A DNA stretch of 64,000 bases, from positions 5,084,001 to 5,148,000 of the forward strand of contig JBGAFV010000001.1 in NCBI GenBank assembly GCA_044227095.1, in the 5' to 3' direction. The notes under the pieces are model-generated. The model saw only the letters and a list, made by a program, of their open reading frames with translations, was not told the DNA's origin and made no database searches. Origin of the DNA: JACMLD01 sp044227095 (lineage in GTDB: Bacteria; Bacteroidota; Bacteroidia; Chitinophagales; Chitinophagaceae). The number at the start of each line of letters is the position of its first letter. Position 1 is the stretch's first letter. Shown here piece by piece: positions 51,811-61,001 of this stretch. Made by a program: the position numbers and the translations under genes.

Positions 51811-52260
51811 TTATTTAGCAGCATCACGCAGGGCTTTTATTTTATCATGCGAAGCTTTAAGCATGCGCTGTTGTGCTTCCAGCATGGTTCGTATATAACC
51901 AGGCAAATCTTCCTGCAACGCATCTTTATAGGCTTTTTGTGCTGCATCCTCACCGTATTCACAATTGGATAGAACAGCATGCCTGTCATGGCCGGTAAAT
52001 ACTGCTTTTACGTCCATCCATGCACGGTATAATTTGCCGCTTGCTGTAGTACCAGCCTCAAACTCGCCACCCAATGCCTGTACTTCTCCAGCTAAATCAA
52101 TACGTATTTTTCTGCTTTCATCTATCATAGAAGTAAACAACGCTTTTAAATCGCCTTCGTTTGTTTCTCCCAACGCCCTTTCATAACCAACTATCCTGTC
52201 ATTGTTTATTTCAACCAAATCATTTAATACTTCAATGGTTTCTGTTGTTGTTGTTTGCAT
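51811..52260 (-). CDS. PA2169/DUF2383-type four-helix-bundle protein
   Basis: The ATG at 52260 gives 149 residues; the longer reading via TTG is rejected. It is nearly all helix: ETIEVLNDLVEINNDRIVGYERAL, then a charged second helix, AWMDVKAVFTGHDRH, then two C-terminal helices with EDAAQKAYKDAL and MLKASHDKIKALRDA. This matches the ferritin-like PA2169-family fold (DUF2383). The biochemical function is unknown; such proteins are often stress-linked. It is divergent from the antiporter gene. Confidence 0.85.
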   Translation of the reverse strand: MQTTTTETIEVLNDLVEINNDRIVGYERALGETNEGDLKALFTSMIDESRKIRIDLAGEVQALGGEFEAGTTASGKLYRAWMDVKAVFTGHDRHAVLSNCEYGEDAAQKAYKDALQEDLPGYIRTMLEAQQRMLKASHDKIKALRDAAK

Positions 52261-52453
52261 AATTATCGTTTTTAGAAAATGAGACAAATTTGTGTGAACG
52301 GTATAGCCCAATTAATGTGCCGTATAAAATCTGCTTTAGAAACACACATGCAGCCTGTAGTTGCGGTTAATATTCCACATAGCGTTGAAATTATTTAACA
52401 ACAGAATCTTCTTAACTGCAACAATAAAGCCTTTGTTTCTTAATTTCACATTT

Positions 52454-54052
52454 GTGCAAGAAAACCTATTACTAATATTATCCCTGCTTTTTCTTAGTTC
52501 CATGCTTACCATGCTGGCTGGTAAACTAAGAATATCATATCCTATTTTCCTGGTGATTGCAGGTTTATTAATCAGCTTTATTCCAGGCATCCCAGTAATA
52601 AGCCTTGATCCGGAGCTTGTGTTTATTATTTTTCTACCGCCATTATTATATGCTGCAGCATGGAATACATCGTGGAAAGATTTCTGGTTGTACAAAAGGC
52701 CAATTGTTTTACTGGCAACCGGGCTTGTAATTTTTACTTCTGCTGCTGTTGCATTTGCTGCCAATGCCATGATACCAGATTTTTCATTGGCACTTGGCTT
52801 TTTGTTGGGAGGCATTATTTCCCCACCAGATGCTGTTGCAGCTGCATCTGTATTAGCAAACCTGAGCATGCCCAAACGTGTTGTAGCAATACTTGAAGGA
52901 GAAAGCCTTTTAAATGATGCATCATCACTAATTATTTTTCGTGTGGCACTTGCTGCAGTTTTAACCGGCCAGTTTTTTATCTGGAAAACGGCTGGCAATT
53001 TCTTTATTGTTGCTATAGCAGGAATAGCAATAGGCCTGGCAATTGCAATTGTGGTATATGCAGTGCACCGTTACCTGCCCACTACACCAAGTATAGACAC
53101 TGTGTTTACCATTGTATCGCCTTACATCATGTACATAACTGCAGAGCATTTTCATTTTTCTGGTGTAATGGCAGTAGTTAGCGGGGGACTTTTTTTAAGT
53201 TATCGGTCAAATGAAATTTTCAGTTACAACTCACGCATACAGGTATATCCTTTTTGGGATACCATTACTTTTCTTTTGAACGGGCTGGTATTTATTTTAA
53301 TTGGCCTGCAACTGCCTGCCATTACCGCAGCACTGGGTGAATATAGAATTATGGATGCAATTTTATATGCGGTTGTTATCAGCCTTATTACTATTGTCAT
53401 TCGCATCTTATGGATATTCCCGGGTGCATATTTACCAAGAATACTTTCAAAAAAAATTCGTACCAAAGAAAAAAGGCCAACATGGCAAATGGTTTTTGTT
53501 ATTGGATGGAGTGGCATGCGTGGCGTTGTTTCACTGGCATCTGCACTAGCAGTTCCGCTAACACTTACCAATGGACAGGTGTTTCCGCACCGAAACCTTA
53601 TTCTCTTTATCACTTTTGTGGTAATTTTTTTTACATTGGTATTGCAGGGATTAAGCCTTCCTTATGTTATACGGTTTTTAAAAGTAAAAGATGAAGAAGC
53701 TGTAAATGCCGCAGAAGAAGAATTGACAGTAAGATTACGACTGGCAACTGCCGCACTTGAATATATGCAAAGCGAACATGGCGATGACCTGGGCGATGTT
53801 GACGCTTTCAGGCGATTAAAAGAACGCTATGAAAGAATGATAGAAATTACAGGCAAACGTTTATTGAAAGAAGAAGAAACTGTTTCAAAAGCAAGTTTTC
53901 TTCCCCGTTACAGGCATATGCTAATAGAAATTGTTTCTGTAAGAAGAAAAGAAATACAAAAAATGCGCAGCGAAAGAACGTACTCTGAAGAATTGCTCCG
54001 CAATAAAGAATGGGAACTTGATCTTGAAGAAGCAAGATTGATGGAATCCTGA
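52454..54052 (+). CDS. Na+/H+ antiporter, CPA1 family
   Basis: The GTG at 52454 (encoding QENLLLILSLLFL) is chosen because the family starts at the first membrane helix; the TTG at 52361 adds 31 unusual residues. The 532-residue protein has 12 or so membrane segments up to about residue 410. Ion-site motifs are GIISPPDAVAA (about 146-156) and EGESLLNDASSLI (about 171-183). FVIGWSGMRGVVSLASALA (about 345-362) is the TM10 arginine region. The last 115 residues are a charged cytoplasmic helical tail. It exchanges Na+ or K+ for H+ in pH homeostasis. The Crp-like gene follows after 131 bases. Confidence 0.88.
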   Translation: MQENLLLILSLLFLSSMLTMLAGKLRISYPIFLVIAGLLISFIPGIPVISLDPELVFIIFLPPLLYAAAWNTSWKDFWLYKRPIVLLATGLVIFTSAAVAFAANAMIPDFSLALGFLLGGIISPPDAVAAASVLANLSMPKRVVAILEGESLLNDASSLIIFRVALAAVLTGQFFIWKTAGNFFIVAIAGIAIGLAIAIVVYAVHRYLPTTPSIDTVFTIVSPYIMYITAEHFHFSGVMAVVSGGLFLSYRSNEIFSYNSRIQVYPFWDTITFLLNGLVFILIGLQLPAITAALGEYRIMDAILYAVVISLITIVIRILWIFPGAYLPRILSKKIRTKEKRPTWQMVFVIGWSGMRGVVSLASALAVPLTLTNGQVFPHRNLILFITFVVIFFTLVLQGLSLPYVIRFLKVKDEEAVNAAEEELTVRLRLATAALEYMQSEHGDDLGDVDAFRRLKERYERMIEITGKRLLKEEETVSKASFLPRYRHMLIEIVSVRRKEIQKMRSERTYSEELLRNKEWELDLEEARLMES

Positions 54053-54183
54053 TTAAAATTCCGTTGCGTGAAGACTCACACCTGGACACTCATAATTTTC
54101 AATTCCTATTTTCAAACAACGCAAATGCCATTACACGTATCCTCTCTTACCATTAAAAATTCTGTTACTTGAAGCTAAACAAT

Positions 54184-54774
54184 ATGGAGATACCCGCGGC
54201 AATAGAGCAATTAAAAAAATACATCAGTAGCATTTATTCCCTATCGCCTGAATTGCTTGAAGAGCTGGTGTCCATATGGCAACCATTAACTGCTAAAAGA
54301 AAAACGATTCTTACACGTGCAGGCGAAACAGAGAACCATTTATATTTTGTAACTGAAGGCGTACAAAGAGCTTTTTACCTGCACAACAATGATAAAGAAG
54401 CTACTATTGTTTTTACTTACCCGTTCTCTTTTAGTGGTGTTGCAGATTCGTTTTTAAGCAGGATGCCTTCTGCTGTTTTTTTGGAAACATTAACTGGAAG
54501 TTCTTTCTTACGTACCACTTATAAGCAAGTTGACGATCTGATGAAAAAACATCCTGAAATACTTGCATTCTTTTTTAAAGCTACTGTATTTGCTTTTGCA
54601 GGTGTTCTTGAAAGACAGATAGAACTGCAATGCTTTACTGCCGAAGAAAAATTCAAAACATTGTTAAAGCGAAGTCCGCATATACTTAACCTTGTGCCAC
54701 ATAAATATCTTGCTTCTTATCTTGCACTTGATGCCAGCACGTTTAGTAAATTGCTAGGTAGCGTTAAAATATAA
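54184..54774 (+). CDS. Crp/Fnr-family cyclic-nucleotide-binding-domain regulator
   Basis: The ATG at 54184 (MEIPAAIEQL) gives 196 residues; a TTG five codons earlier is less likely. The N-terminal cNMP-binding barrel (about 15-130) has AGETENHLYFVTEGVQRAFY. The C-terminal helix-turn-helix is short: VPHKYLASYLALDASTFSKLLG, typical of Bacteroidota Crp/Fnr-like proteins. There are no Cys residues for an Fe-S cluster. It may regulate the adjacent DinB and TrmO genes, which follow in the same direction. Confidence 0.85.
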   Translation: MEIPAAIEQLKKYISSIYSLSPELLEELVSIWQPLTAKRKTILTRAGETENHLYFVTEGVQRAFYLHNNDKEATIVFTYPFSFSGVADSFLSRMPSAVFLETLTGSSFLRTTYKQVDDLMKKHPEILAFFFKATVFAFAGVLERQIELQCFTAEEKFKTLLKRSPHILNLVPHKYLASYLALDASTFSKLLGSVKI

Positions 54775-54784
54775 AAATCTTGGC

Positions 54785-54818
54785 CTGCACCAAGAATTTA
54801 TAAGAGCAGGTGGTGCAG
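54785..54818. promoter_or_regulatory. Inverted repeat upstream of the DinB gene
   Basis: CTGCACCA (54785-54792) and TGGTGCAG (54811-54818) are perfect inverted arms 18 bases apart, in the 67-base gap between the Crp-like and DinB genes. It could be a binding site for the adjacent regulator or a weak terminator. Confidence 0.4.
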
Positions 54819-54841
54819 CTTTGCAGTATAAAATAGAAATT

Positions 54842-55438
54842 ATGCAAACTTATTCCACGGCCCTATTGCTTAAGGAGCTGCATACGCAAACGCTTTCTTT
54901 TCTTGAAGAAGCAGTGCAGCAATGGCAAATGATGCCAGGTGAAAAATTTTCTTATCAGCCATCACCTGCACAATGGAGCGCAAAGCAATGCATTGCACAT
55001 TTAAACAGTTATGGCGATTATTACCTCCCCGCTATTGATAGAGCCATCAAAAAAGCAAAACACAAAGGCAGTAAATCACAACAGCAGTTTACACCCGGCA
55101 GGCTGGGCAATTATTTTACACAAATGATGAAGCCCGGCACTGATGCCAAGCCTTCAAAAAAAATAAAAGCATTTAAAAAATACATCCACCCCAATACAGA
55201 AGATGGCGATGCAATTATTGCAAAATTTATAGAACAGCAGGAGCAAATGCTTTTATTGATTGATGCAGCAACTGAAATAAATTTGGAAACAACACGTGTA
55301 GGCATTTCTATTGCACCTCTTATACAACTTAAATTGGGAGATGTATTTATGTTTATTACTGAACATAACAAACGCCACATAGCACAGGCACAAAGGGCTG
55401 TTAATGCTTTTTCACCTGCCTGGGCAATATCAAGCTAA
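54842..55438 (+). CDS. DinB-family protein
   Basis: The ATG at 54842 (MQTYSTALLLKEL) gives 198 residues; a TTG seven codons upstream is less likely. It is a four-helix DinB/YfiT-type fold. The metal-binding His positions are suggested by HLNSYGDYYLPAI (about 54-66), PSPAQWSAKQCIAHL before it, and EHNKRHIAQAQRA near the C-terminus. DinB-like proteins are often thiol-dependent transferases or hydrolases; no activity can be assigned. It lies 20 bases before the TrmO gene, so the two are co-transcribed. Confidence 0.83.
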   Translation: MQTYSTALLLKELHTQTLSFLEEAVQQWQMMPGEKFSYQPSPAQWSAKQCIAHLNSYGDYYLPAIDRAIKKAKHKGSKSQQQFTPGRLGNYFTQMMKPGTDAKPSKKIKAFKKYIHPNTEDGDAIIAKFIEQQEQMLLLIDAATEINLETTRVGISIAPLIQLKLGDVFMFITEHNKRHIAQAQRAVNAFSPAWAISS

Positions 55439-55458
55439 AAATAATTATAGTACAGTTT

Positions 55459-55914
55459 ATGCAAATTACACTTCAACCCATTGGCTTTGTTAAAAACGCC
55501 CGCAAACAACCAGATGATGATAACTGGGCAACGGTTATTTCAGAAATTGAACTGGCAGATCACATACCTGTTACTGCATTCAACAATATTTTGCAATTCT
55601 CCCACCTTGAAATCATTTACTATTTCAACAAAGTAAAAGCTGAAGCTATTGTATACAGTGGTCATCCACGTAGCAATTCAGCTTATCCGGATATGGGCAT
55701 ATTTGCGCAAAGAAAAAAAGACAGGCCAAATACAATTGGTCTTTGCACAGTAGAATTACTAACACAAGAAGGGAAAACCATCACCGTAAAATACCTTGAT
55801 GCAATTGACGGAACTCCGGTGCTTGATATAAAACCAGTGTTTAAAGAATTTGGAACCAAGACAACAATTAAACAACCTGCATGGGTAGAAGACTTGATGC
55901 GCAAATACTGGTAA
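55459..55914 (+). CDS. trmO: TrmO/YaeB-like tRNA m6t6A37 methyltransferase
   Basis: A 151-residue single-domain protein of the TsaA/TrmO (UPF0066) fold. QPIGFVKN opens the first strand, FAQRKKDRPNTIGL is the conserved SAM-binding loop, and DAIDGTPVLDIKPVF is the C-terminal signature. TrmO methylates N6-threonylcarbamoyladenosine at tRNA position 37. The second domain of the E. coli enzyme is absent, as in many TrmO homologues. A canonical P in RPNPIGL is T here (RPNTIGL). It follows the DinB gene by 20 bases. Confidence 0.85.
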   Translation: MQITLQPIGFVKNARKQPDDDNWATVISEIELADHIPVTAFNNILQFSHLEIIYYFNKVKAEAIVYSGHPRSNSAYPDMGIFAQRKKDRPNTIGLCTVELLTQEGKTITVKYLDAIDGTPVLDIKPVFKEFGTKTTIKQPAWVEDLMRKYW

Positions 55915-56162
55915 TAATACTTCGTAATAAAAACATTTAAGGCTGTCCAATGCCGTTATACAGTCCTGTATTAGCTGGTAAATGTTTTCATGTATGAGTT
56001 TATTACTGTTGAAACAATGTTCATCTTCATTTTAATTTTTTGAGGAAAAGCCTCCACACATAAGTTAAAATTGAATTAAGATTGATATAGAATTGCTTTC
56101 AAAAAATTTATATGTCTTTCTGGTACGATAATTTCGTTGATGCAAATCAAATCCTTTGAATT

Positions 56163-56426
56163 ATGAAATGGTTTATGAAATCAATCGAAATTAATTTTCG
56201 CTATTGGGGCGATACAGTGAAAGCCAATATTGTTCAGCAGGAAGATGCACGTGGCGTAGTTTATCCAATTAAATTGAATGGTAATTATTGTTTCACTTTA
56301 CGGTACAACCAGGAAAATGAATGGATGATTGTAAAAGAAAGAAATGGAATAACCCCACGTGTAGATAAAGAATTGCTGAACCGCATATTAAAACCGTTGG
56401 AAACAAAATTAAATTGGGCAGCATAA
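56163..56426 (+). CDS. Small hypothetical protein, 87 aa
   Basis: An ATG-started frame giving an 87-residue protein without signal peptide or membrane segment. It looks alpha/beta: strand-rich FRYWGDTVKANIVQQ, VVYPIKLNG, CFTLRYN and WMIVKE, then a C-terminal helix (VDKELLNRILKPLETKL). Internal Met5 is an alternative start. No family is recognised. It is isolated: 248 bases upstream and 213 downstream have no gene. Codon use is ordinary. Confidence 0.6.
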   Translation: MKWFMKSIEINFRYWGDTVKANIVQQEDARGVVYPIKLNGNYCFTLRYNQENEWMIVKERNGITPRVDKELLNRILKPLETKLNWAA

Positions 56427-56573
56427 TACAGTCCTCATAGCATTACAAAAAGTCTCTATTACAGTTGAAGGAGTCGCAGACGGCAGCAATCTATTTGCTG
56501 CTGTTTGCTTTTAATCATGTTTAACAACAGCTAAATCGTTTTGAGAAAGCCTGTATGCCATGGTTTTATATGA

Positions 56574-56605
56574 ATTGTGCTGATAAAATAAACACCTTAT
56601 TTTTG
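56574..56605 (+). promoter_or_regulatory. Bacteroidota-type promoter for the FAD/Fe-S dehydrogenase
   Basis: ATTG (56574-56577) and TATTTTTG (56598-56605) are separated by 20 bases. The -7 box matches TAnnTTTG exactly; the -33 box matches TTTG at 3 of 4. Transcription would begin near 56612, about 28 bases before the GTG start. Confidence 0.6.
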
Positions 56606-56639
56606 CAGCCGCCGGTAACCCAAACCAACCGGATTAAAG

Positions 56640-59540
56640 GTGGAATTACAGAACTTAGCCCAACAACTTGAAGGAGAACTTTATTTCGACAAAACCATGC
56701 GTACCCTGTATGCAACAGACGCATCAGCATACCGCGAAATTCCGAAAGCAGTAGCAATACCTAAATCTCTACAGGATATAAAACGCCTCATTGCGTTTGC
56801 CAAAGAAAATAATACGTCGCTTATTCCAAGAACTGCAGGCACATCGCTGGCCGGCCAGGTAGTTGGCAACGGCATTGTGGTAGATGTTTCAAAAAACTTT
56901 ACACAAATAATAGAACTAAATAAAGAAGAAAGATGGGTGCGTGTACAGCCCGGCGTTGTAAGAGATGAACTGAACATGTTTCTTAAACCACATGGTTTTC
57001 TTTTTGGCCCCGAAACTTCTACTGCTAACAGAGCGATGATAGGCGGAATGGTAGGCAATAATTCATGCGGTTCTAATTCTGTTGTTTACCGCAGTACACG
57101 GGAGCATTTGCTGGAAGTAAAAGCACTGTTAAGCGACGGAAACGAAGTTGAATTTAAATCGATAAGCATTGATGCATTTCATGAAAAATGTGAAGGCGAT
57201 ACGCTTGAAGCATCTATCTATAAAAAAATACGTACCCTGCTCAGCAATTATGAAAACCAGCAGGAGATAAGAAAAGAATTTCCAAAGAAATCTGTAGAGC
57301 GCAGGAACACCGGCTATGCAATTGATGTATTGTTAGATACTGCGCCTTTTACAGCAGGTGAACCAGATTTTAATTTTTGCAAACTGATTGCCGGCTCAGA
57401 AGGTACGCTTGCTTTTATTACAGAAATAAAACTGAACGTAGAACCGCTTCCGCCAAAAGAAATGGGTTTGCTTTGCGTGCATTTTAATAGCATTGATGAA
57501 GCATTGCGTGCCAATCTTATTGCCATGCAATATGCGCCCAGTGCAAGCGAACTGATAGATCATTATATACTTGAATGCACCAAAGAAAATAAAGAGCAAT
57601 TAAAAAATCGTTTTTTTGTACAAGGAGATCCCGGCGCTATATTGGTTATAGAATTTAACCGAAACTCACGTGAAGAGGTAAGCGCTATTTGCAGCCAGGT
57701 AGAAGCCAGCATGCGTGCCGCTTCACTAGGTTATCATTTCCCGCTATTGTTTGGAGATGATACAAAAAAAATATGGAGCCTGCGCAAAGCTGGTTTAGGA
57801 TTGTTAAGTAATCTTCCCGGCGATGCTAAAGCAGTTCCTGTAATTGAAGATACTGCTGTAGATGTAGCAGACTTGCCCGCTTATATCCGTGATTTTAACG
57901 AAATCCTGAAAAAATACAACCTCTATTCTGTGCATTATGCACATGCAGGTTCGGGTGAAATACATTTAAGGCCCATTATCAATTTAAAAACCGAAGAAGG
58001 TAACCGCCTCTTCCGCATTATTGCTGAAGAAATTGCTACACTGGTAAAAAAATACAATGGCTCTTTAAGTGGCGAACATGGCGATGGAAGATTGCGTGGA
58101 GAATTTATAAAACAAATGGTGGGCGAAAAAAATTACCAGTTACTGAAAGAAATAAAATATACCTGGGACCCGCAGAATATTTTCAACCCAAATAAAATTG
58201 TAGACACACCCCCTATGAACAGTATGCTGCGCTATACACCAGGCCAGCAAACACCTGCATTTAAAACTATTTTTCGCTTTCATAACCAGGATGTGCTACA
58301 ACATGCAGAACAATGCAATGGCTCAGGCGATTGCCGCAAAACACATCTTTCCGGCGGTACCATGTGCCCTTCGTTTATGGCCACACGCAACGAGAAAGAT
58401 ACAACAAGGGCAAGGGCAAATATCCTGCGTGAGTTTTTAACACACTCAGAAAAAATAAACCGGTTTGACCATAAAGAGATTTACGAAGTGATGGATCTCT
58501 GTCTTAGTTGTAAAGGTTGCAAATCTGAATGCCCTTCTAATGTAGACGTGGCAAAACTGAAAGCAGAGTTCATGCAACATTATTACGATGCTAATGGTGT
58601 TCCTTTCCGTTCTAAGCTGATTGCCAATTTTAGCAAATCTGCTAAGCTTGGTGCTATAGCACCTGGCATGTATAATTTTATGGTTACCAATAAAGCCATA
58701 AGTAATGTAATTAAAAAACTTTCGGGCTTTGCAGTTGAAAGATCAATGCCTACGATGCACACCACTACGCTGAAAAGCTGGTATTCAAAACATCCTGCAA
58801 AGAAAAGCGATAAAAAAGTTTACCTGTTTTGCGATGAATTCACCAATTATAACGATACAACTATTGGCATTACCGCTATTCAGTTGCTGGAAAAGCTGGG
58901 TTACGAAGTGATTATTCCGCAACACGAAGAAAGTGGAAGAACCTGGTTATCGAAAGGATTGATCCGCAAAGCAAAAGAAATCGTAAACAAAAACATTGAA
59001 CTGCTATCACCTATAATTAATCAATCTGCTCCATTAATTGGCATTGAGCCATCTGCAATATTAACTTTCCGGGATGAATACATTGATCTAGCAGACGATG
59101 ACAAATTGGAGAAAGCAAAATCTTTATCTGCCAATGTTTTTTTAATTGATGAGTTTATTGCCGGTGAAATTGAGAAAGGAAATATTTCGTCAGCGCAATT
59201 CACCAAAGAAAAAAAGAAAATTGTTTTGCACGGGCATTGCCAGCAAAAAGCATTGTCTTCTGTTGCACCTTCAGTAAAACTTTTATCGCTGCCGCAAAAT
59301 TATACTGTAGAAACCATCCCTTCCGGTTGCTGCGGTATGGCAGGTTCTTTTGGTTACGAAAAAGAACATTATGATCTTTCTATGAAAATTGGCGAAATGG
59401 TTTTGTTTCCTACCGTACGCAAACAGGCAGAAGAAAATATTATTGCAGCGCCGGGTACCAGTTGCCGTCACCAGATAAAAGACGGTACAGGTAAAAAAGC
59501 ATTGCACCCTGTTGAAGTATTGTACAAGGCGTTAGTATAA
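56640..59540 (+). CDS. Fused FAD-linked oxidase and Fe-S oxidoreductase (GlcD-GlcF/D-lactate dehydrogenase type)
   Basis: A 966-residue fusion starting with GTG at 56640 (ELQNLAQQLEG). The N-terminal FAD_binding_4 domain (about 35-220) has PRTAGTSLAGQ and GGMVGNNSCGS. The FAD-oxidase C domain (about 265-520) has HYAHAGSGEIHLRP and LSGEHGDGRLRG. Two ferredoxin-type cluster sites follow: C559/C565/C576 and C621/C624/C627/C631 (CLSCKGCKSEC). The C-terminal CCG-type domain has HGHCQQKA and SGCCGMAGS (C897/C898). Such fusions oxidise D-lactate, glycolate or 2-hydroxyglutarate and pass electrons to quinone or a flavoprotein. The substrate is not decided by sequence. Confidence 0.92.
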   Translation: MELQNLAQQLEGELYFDKTMRTLYATDASAYREIPKAVAIPKSLQDIKRLIAFAKENNTSLIPRTAGTSLAGQVVGNGIVVDVSKNFTQIIELNKEERWVRVQPGVVRDELNMFLKPHGFLFGPETSTANRAMIGGMVGNNSCGSNSVVYRSTREHLLEVKALLSDGNEVEFKSISIDAFHEKCEGDTLEASIYKKIRTLLSNYENQQEIRKEFPKKSVERRNTGYAIDVLLDTAPFTAGEPDFNFCKLIAGSEGTLAFITEIKLNVEPLPPKEMGLLCVHFNSIDEALRANLIAMQYAPSASELIDHYILECTKENKEQLKNRFFVQGDPGAILVIEFNRNSREEVSAICSQVEASMRAASLGYHFPLLFGDDTKKIWSLRKAGLGLLSNLPGDAKAVPVIEDTAVDVADLPAYIRDFNEILKKYNLYSVHYAHAGSGEIHLRPIINLKTEEGNRLFRIIAEEIATLVKKYNGSLSGEHGDGRLRGEFIKQMVGEKNYQLLKEIKYTWDPQNIFNPNKIVDTPPMNSMLRYTPGQQTPAFKTIFRFHNQDVLQHAEQCNGSGDCRKTHLSGGTMCPSFMATRNEKDTTRARANILREFLTHSEKINRFDHKEIYEVMDLCLSCKGCKSECPSNVDVAKLKAEFMQHYYDANGVPFRSKLIANFSKSAKLGAIAPGMYNFMVTNKAISNVIKKLSGFAVERSMPTMHTTTLKSWYSKHPAKKSDKKVYLFCDEFTNYNDTTIGITAIQLLEKLGYEVIIPQHEESGRTWLSKGLIRKAKEIVNKNIELLSPIINQSAPLIGIEPSAILTFRDEYIDLADDDKLEKAKSLSANVFLIDEFIAGEIEKGNISSAQFTKEKKKIVLHGHCQQKALSSVAPSVKLLSLPQNYTVETIPSGCCGMAGSFGYEKEHYDLSMKIGEMVLFPTVRKQAEENIIAAPGTSCRHQIKDGTGKKALHPVEVLYKALV

Positions 59541-59574
59541 AATATTTTTTATTAAGCCAGCATTATCACTTTGT

Positions 59575-59599
59575 GTAGCAATTGTTGCGTCGCACCATT
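59575..59599 (-). repeat. Dispersed element, short copy E
   Basis: On the minus strand this reads GTGCGACGCAACAATTG, matching the central block of copy B. It lies in the convergent gap between the dehydrogenase and the di-haem peroxidase. Downstream (59611-59635) an ACCACAGAGGTAA word recalls the palindrome at 61728-61807. Confidence 0.4.
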
Positions 59600-59669
59600 C
59601 AGCTTCACTCCTTTTTTTACCACAGAGGTAATTGAGGGTTATACAGCGTTAAAAGAGTAATCTGCTGCG

Positions 59670-60863
59670 TCATTTTATATTACCACCTGGTGGAAGGCCA
59701 CTAGGAACTGATGCAGGTATCGTTTTATCATACGTATCATCATTTAAAGCATTGAGAAAGATAGCAATGTTGTCAATGTTTTTAAAATCCAGTTTCATAA
59801 TAACAGCAAGTGTATCTAATTGTTCTTTCCTTAGGTGTTTGTTGGGGAGTTCACCGTGCAAATCTTCATAAAACAGCAATACATTTTCTATAGTTGGAAT
59901 CTTGCCATTGTGCATGTATGGCCTTGTAAAACGCAGGTTTCTTACCGTTGGGGTACGGAATGCAAATGTTTTTTGATATCCGGAATCAGGCGTTGTTAGT
60001 TTTTCGTTCTCCACCACCCCCAGCACATGCGGTTTAAAATCAGAAAACATTGACCCGTTGTGGCACCTGGCACAACCTGCATCCATAAAGGCTTTCATTC
60101 CATCCAATTCACGTTCAGACATAGCCGTTACATCGCCACGCATGTACTTGTCGAACCTGGAGTTGTTGGCCAGCAGCGATCTTTCAAAAGCGGCAATTGC
60201 TTTACGTGTATCAGATAGGGTTATCTCTTTGCTTTCAGGAAAAACTTTTTTAAACAGGCTTTTATATTGCGGTATATCGTTCAGCCGTTTCACAATTTCG
60301 CCGGCTATAGCTGTTTCGGTAAACTGGTGACCACGCATTTCTTCAAAAGCTGCAATAGGAATAAATGATTGCACCTCTAATCCCCTGGCGCGGTTATCCC
60401 AAAACATAGGGGCATCCTGCGGCGAGTAGTTACCATTTTCATCAATACCGTTGAACGCTATATTCAGCAGCGACGGTGCATTTCTTTTTACAAAAGGAAT
60501 ATCATTGGGTTGCCTGAAACTTCTTTTTTCACCTATACCTTTTCCATTAACGCCTACAGACAAATCAAGGCTTTCTGCATAGCCATATTCCGGATGGTGA
60601 CAAGTGGCACAGGCCACATCTTTTCCGCCAGATAAAATAGGATCAAAAAACAAGAGCCTACCAAGGTTTATTTTTTCTGGTGTACCCAGATTATCTGCAG
60701 GAGAATTATATGAGAGAGGAAGTGCATTGATCGATCCCAAACCAGGCCGTCTCTTTTTTGGTGATGATTGTTCCGTTTTTTCAAGAGACGACTGGCAGGC
60801 ATTGAACAAAGAAATAGTCAGCGCAATCTGTACAACAATACAATACGTCCTTTTTACCTGCAT
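59670..60863 (-). CDS. Di-haem cytochrome c peroxidase (CCP/MauG family) lipoprotein
   Basis: A 397-residue lipoprotein (lipobox FNAC, C23). Two c-type haem sites are present, CATCHH (C85, C88, H89) and CARCH (C264, C267, H268), as in the family. Landmarks are LGRLLFFDPILSG (68-80), RNAPSLLN (127-134), FWDNRARGLEVQ (154-165) and FRTPTVRNLRFTRPYMHNG. These enzymes reduce H2O2 with electrons from cytochrome c, or modify proteins (MauG-like). It is the only gene on its strand here, convergent with the dehydrogenase and divergent from the SDR gene. Confidence 0.92.
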   Translation of the reverse strand: MQVKRTYCIVVQIALTISLFNACQSSLEKTEQSSPKKRRPGLGSINALPLSYNSPADNLGTPEKINLGRLLFFDPILSGGKDVACATCHHPEYGYAESLDLSVGVNGKGIGEKRSFRQPNDIPFVKRNAPSLLNIAFNGIDENGNYSPQDAPMFWDNRARGLEVQSFIPIAAFEEMRGHQFTETAIAGEIVKRLNDIPQYKSLFKKVFPESKEITLSDTRKAIAAFERSLLANNSRFDKYMRGDVTAMSERELDGMKAFMDAGCARCHNGSMFSDFKPHVLGVVENEKLTTPDSGYQKTFAFRTPTVRNLRFTRPYMHNGKIPTIENVLLFYEDLHGELPNKHLRKEQLDTLAVIMKLDFKNIDNIAIFLNALNDDTYDKTIPASVPSGLPPGGNIK

Positions 60864-61001
60864 GCAGCAAAACTATTACAAATAAAAAACAATTTAATCT
60901 TCAATTAATGATCCTTTTTTACATAAATTCATTTTATAGATTGACCCACGGCCCACATCGAATAACAATATTTTTTAATTTTATCTTCTAAAGGTTACGC
61001 A

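Noticed and set aside
52336..52998. 220-residue open frame on the minus strand opposite the antiporter
   Set aside because: It overlaps the start and first third of a well-supported CPA1 antiporter, has a basic low-complexity composition (NNGGRKI, SGSRLITG) and matches no family.
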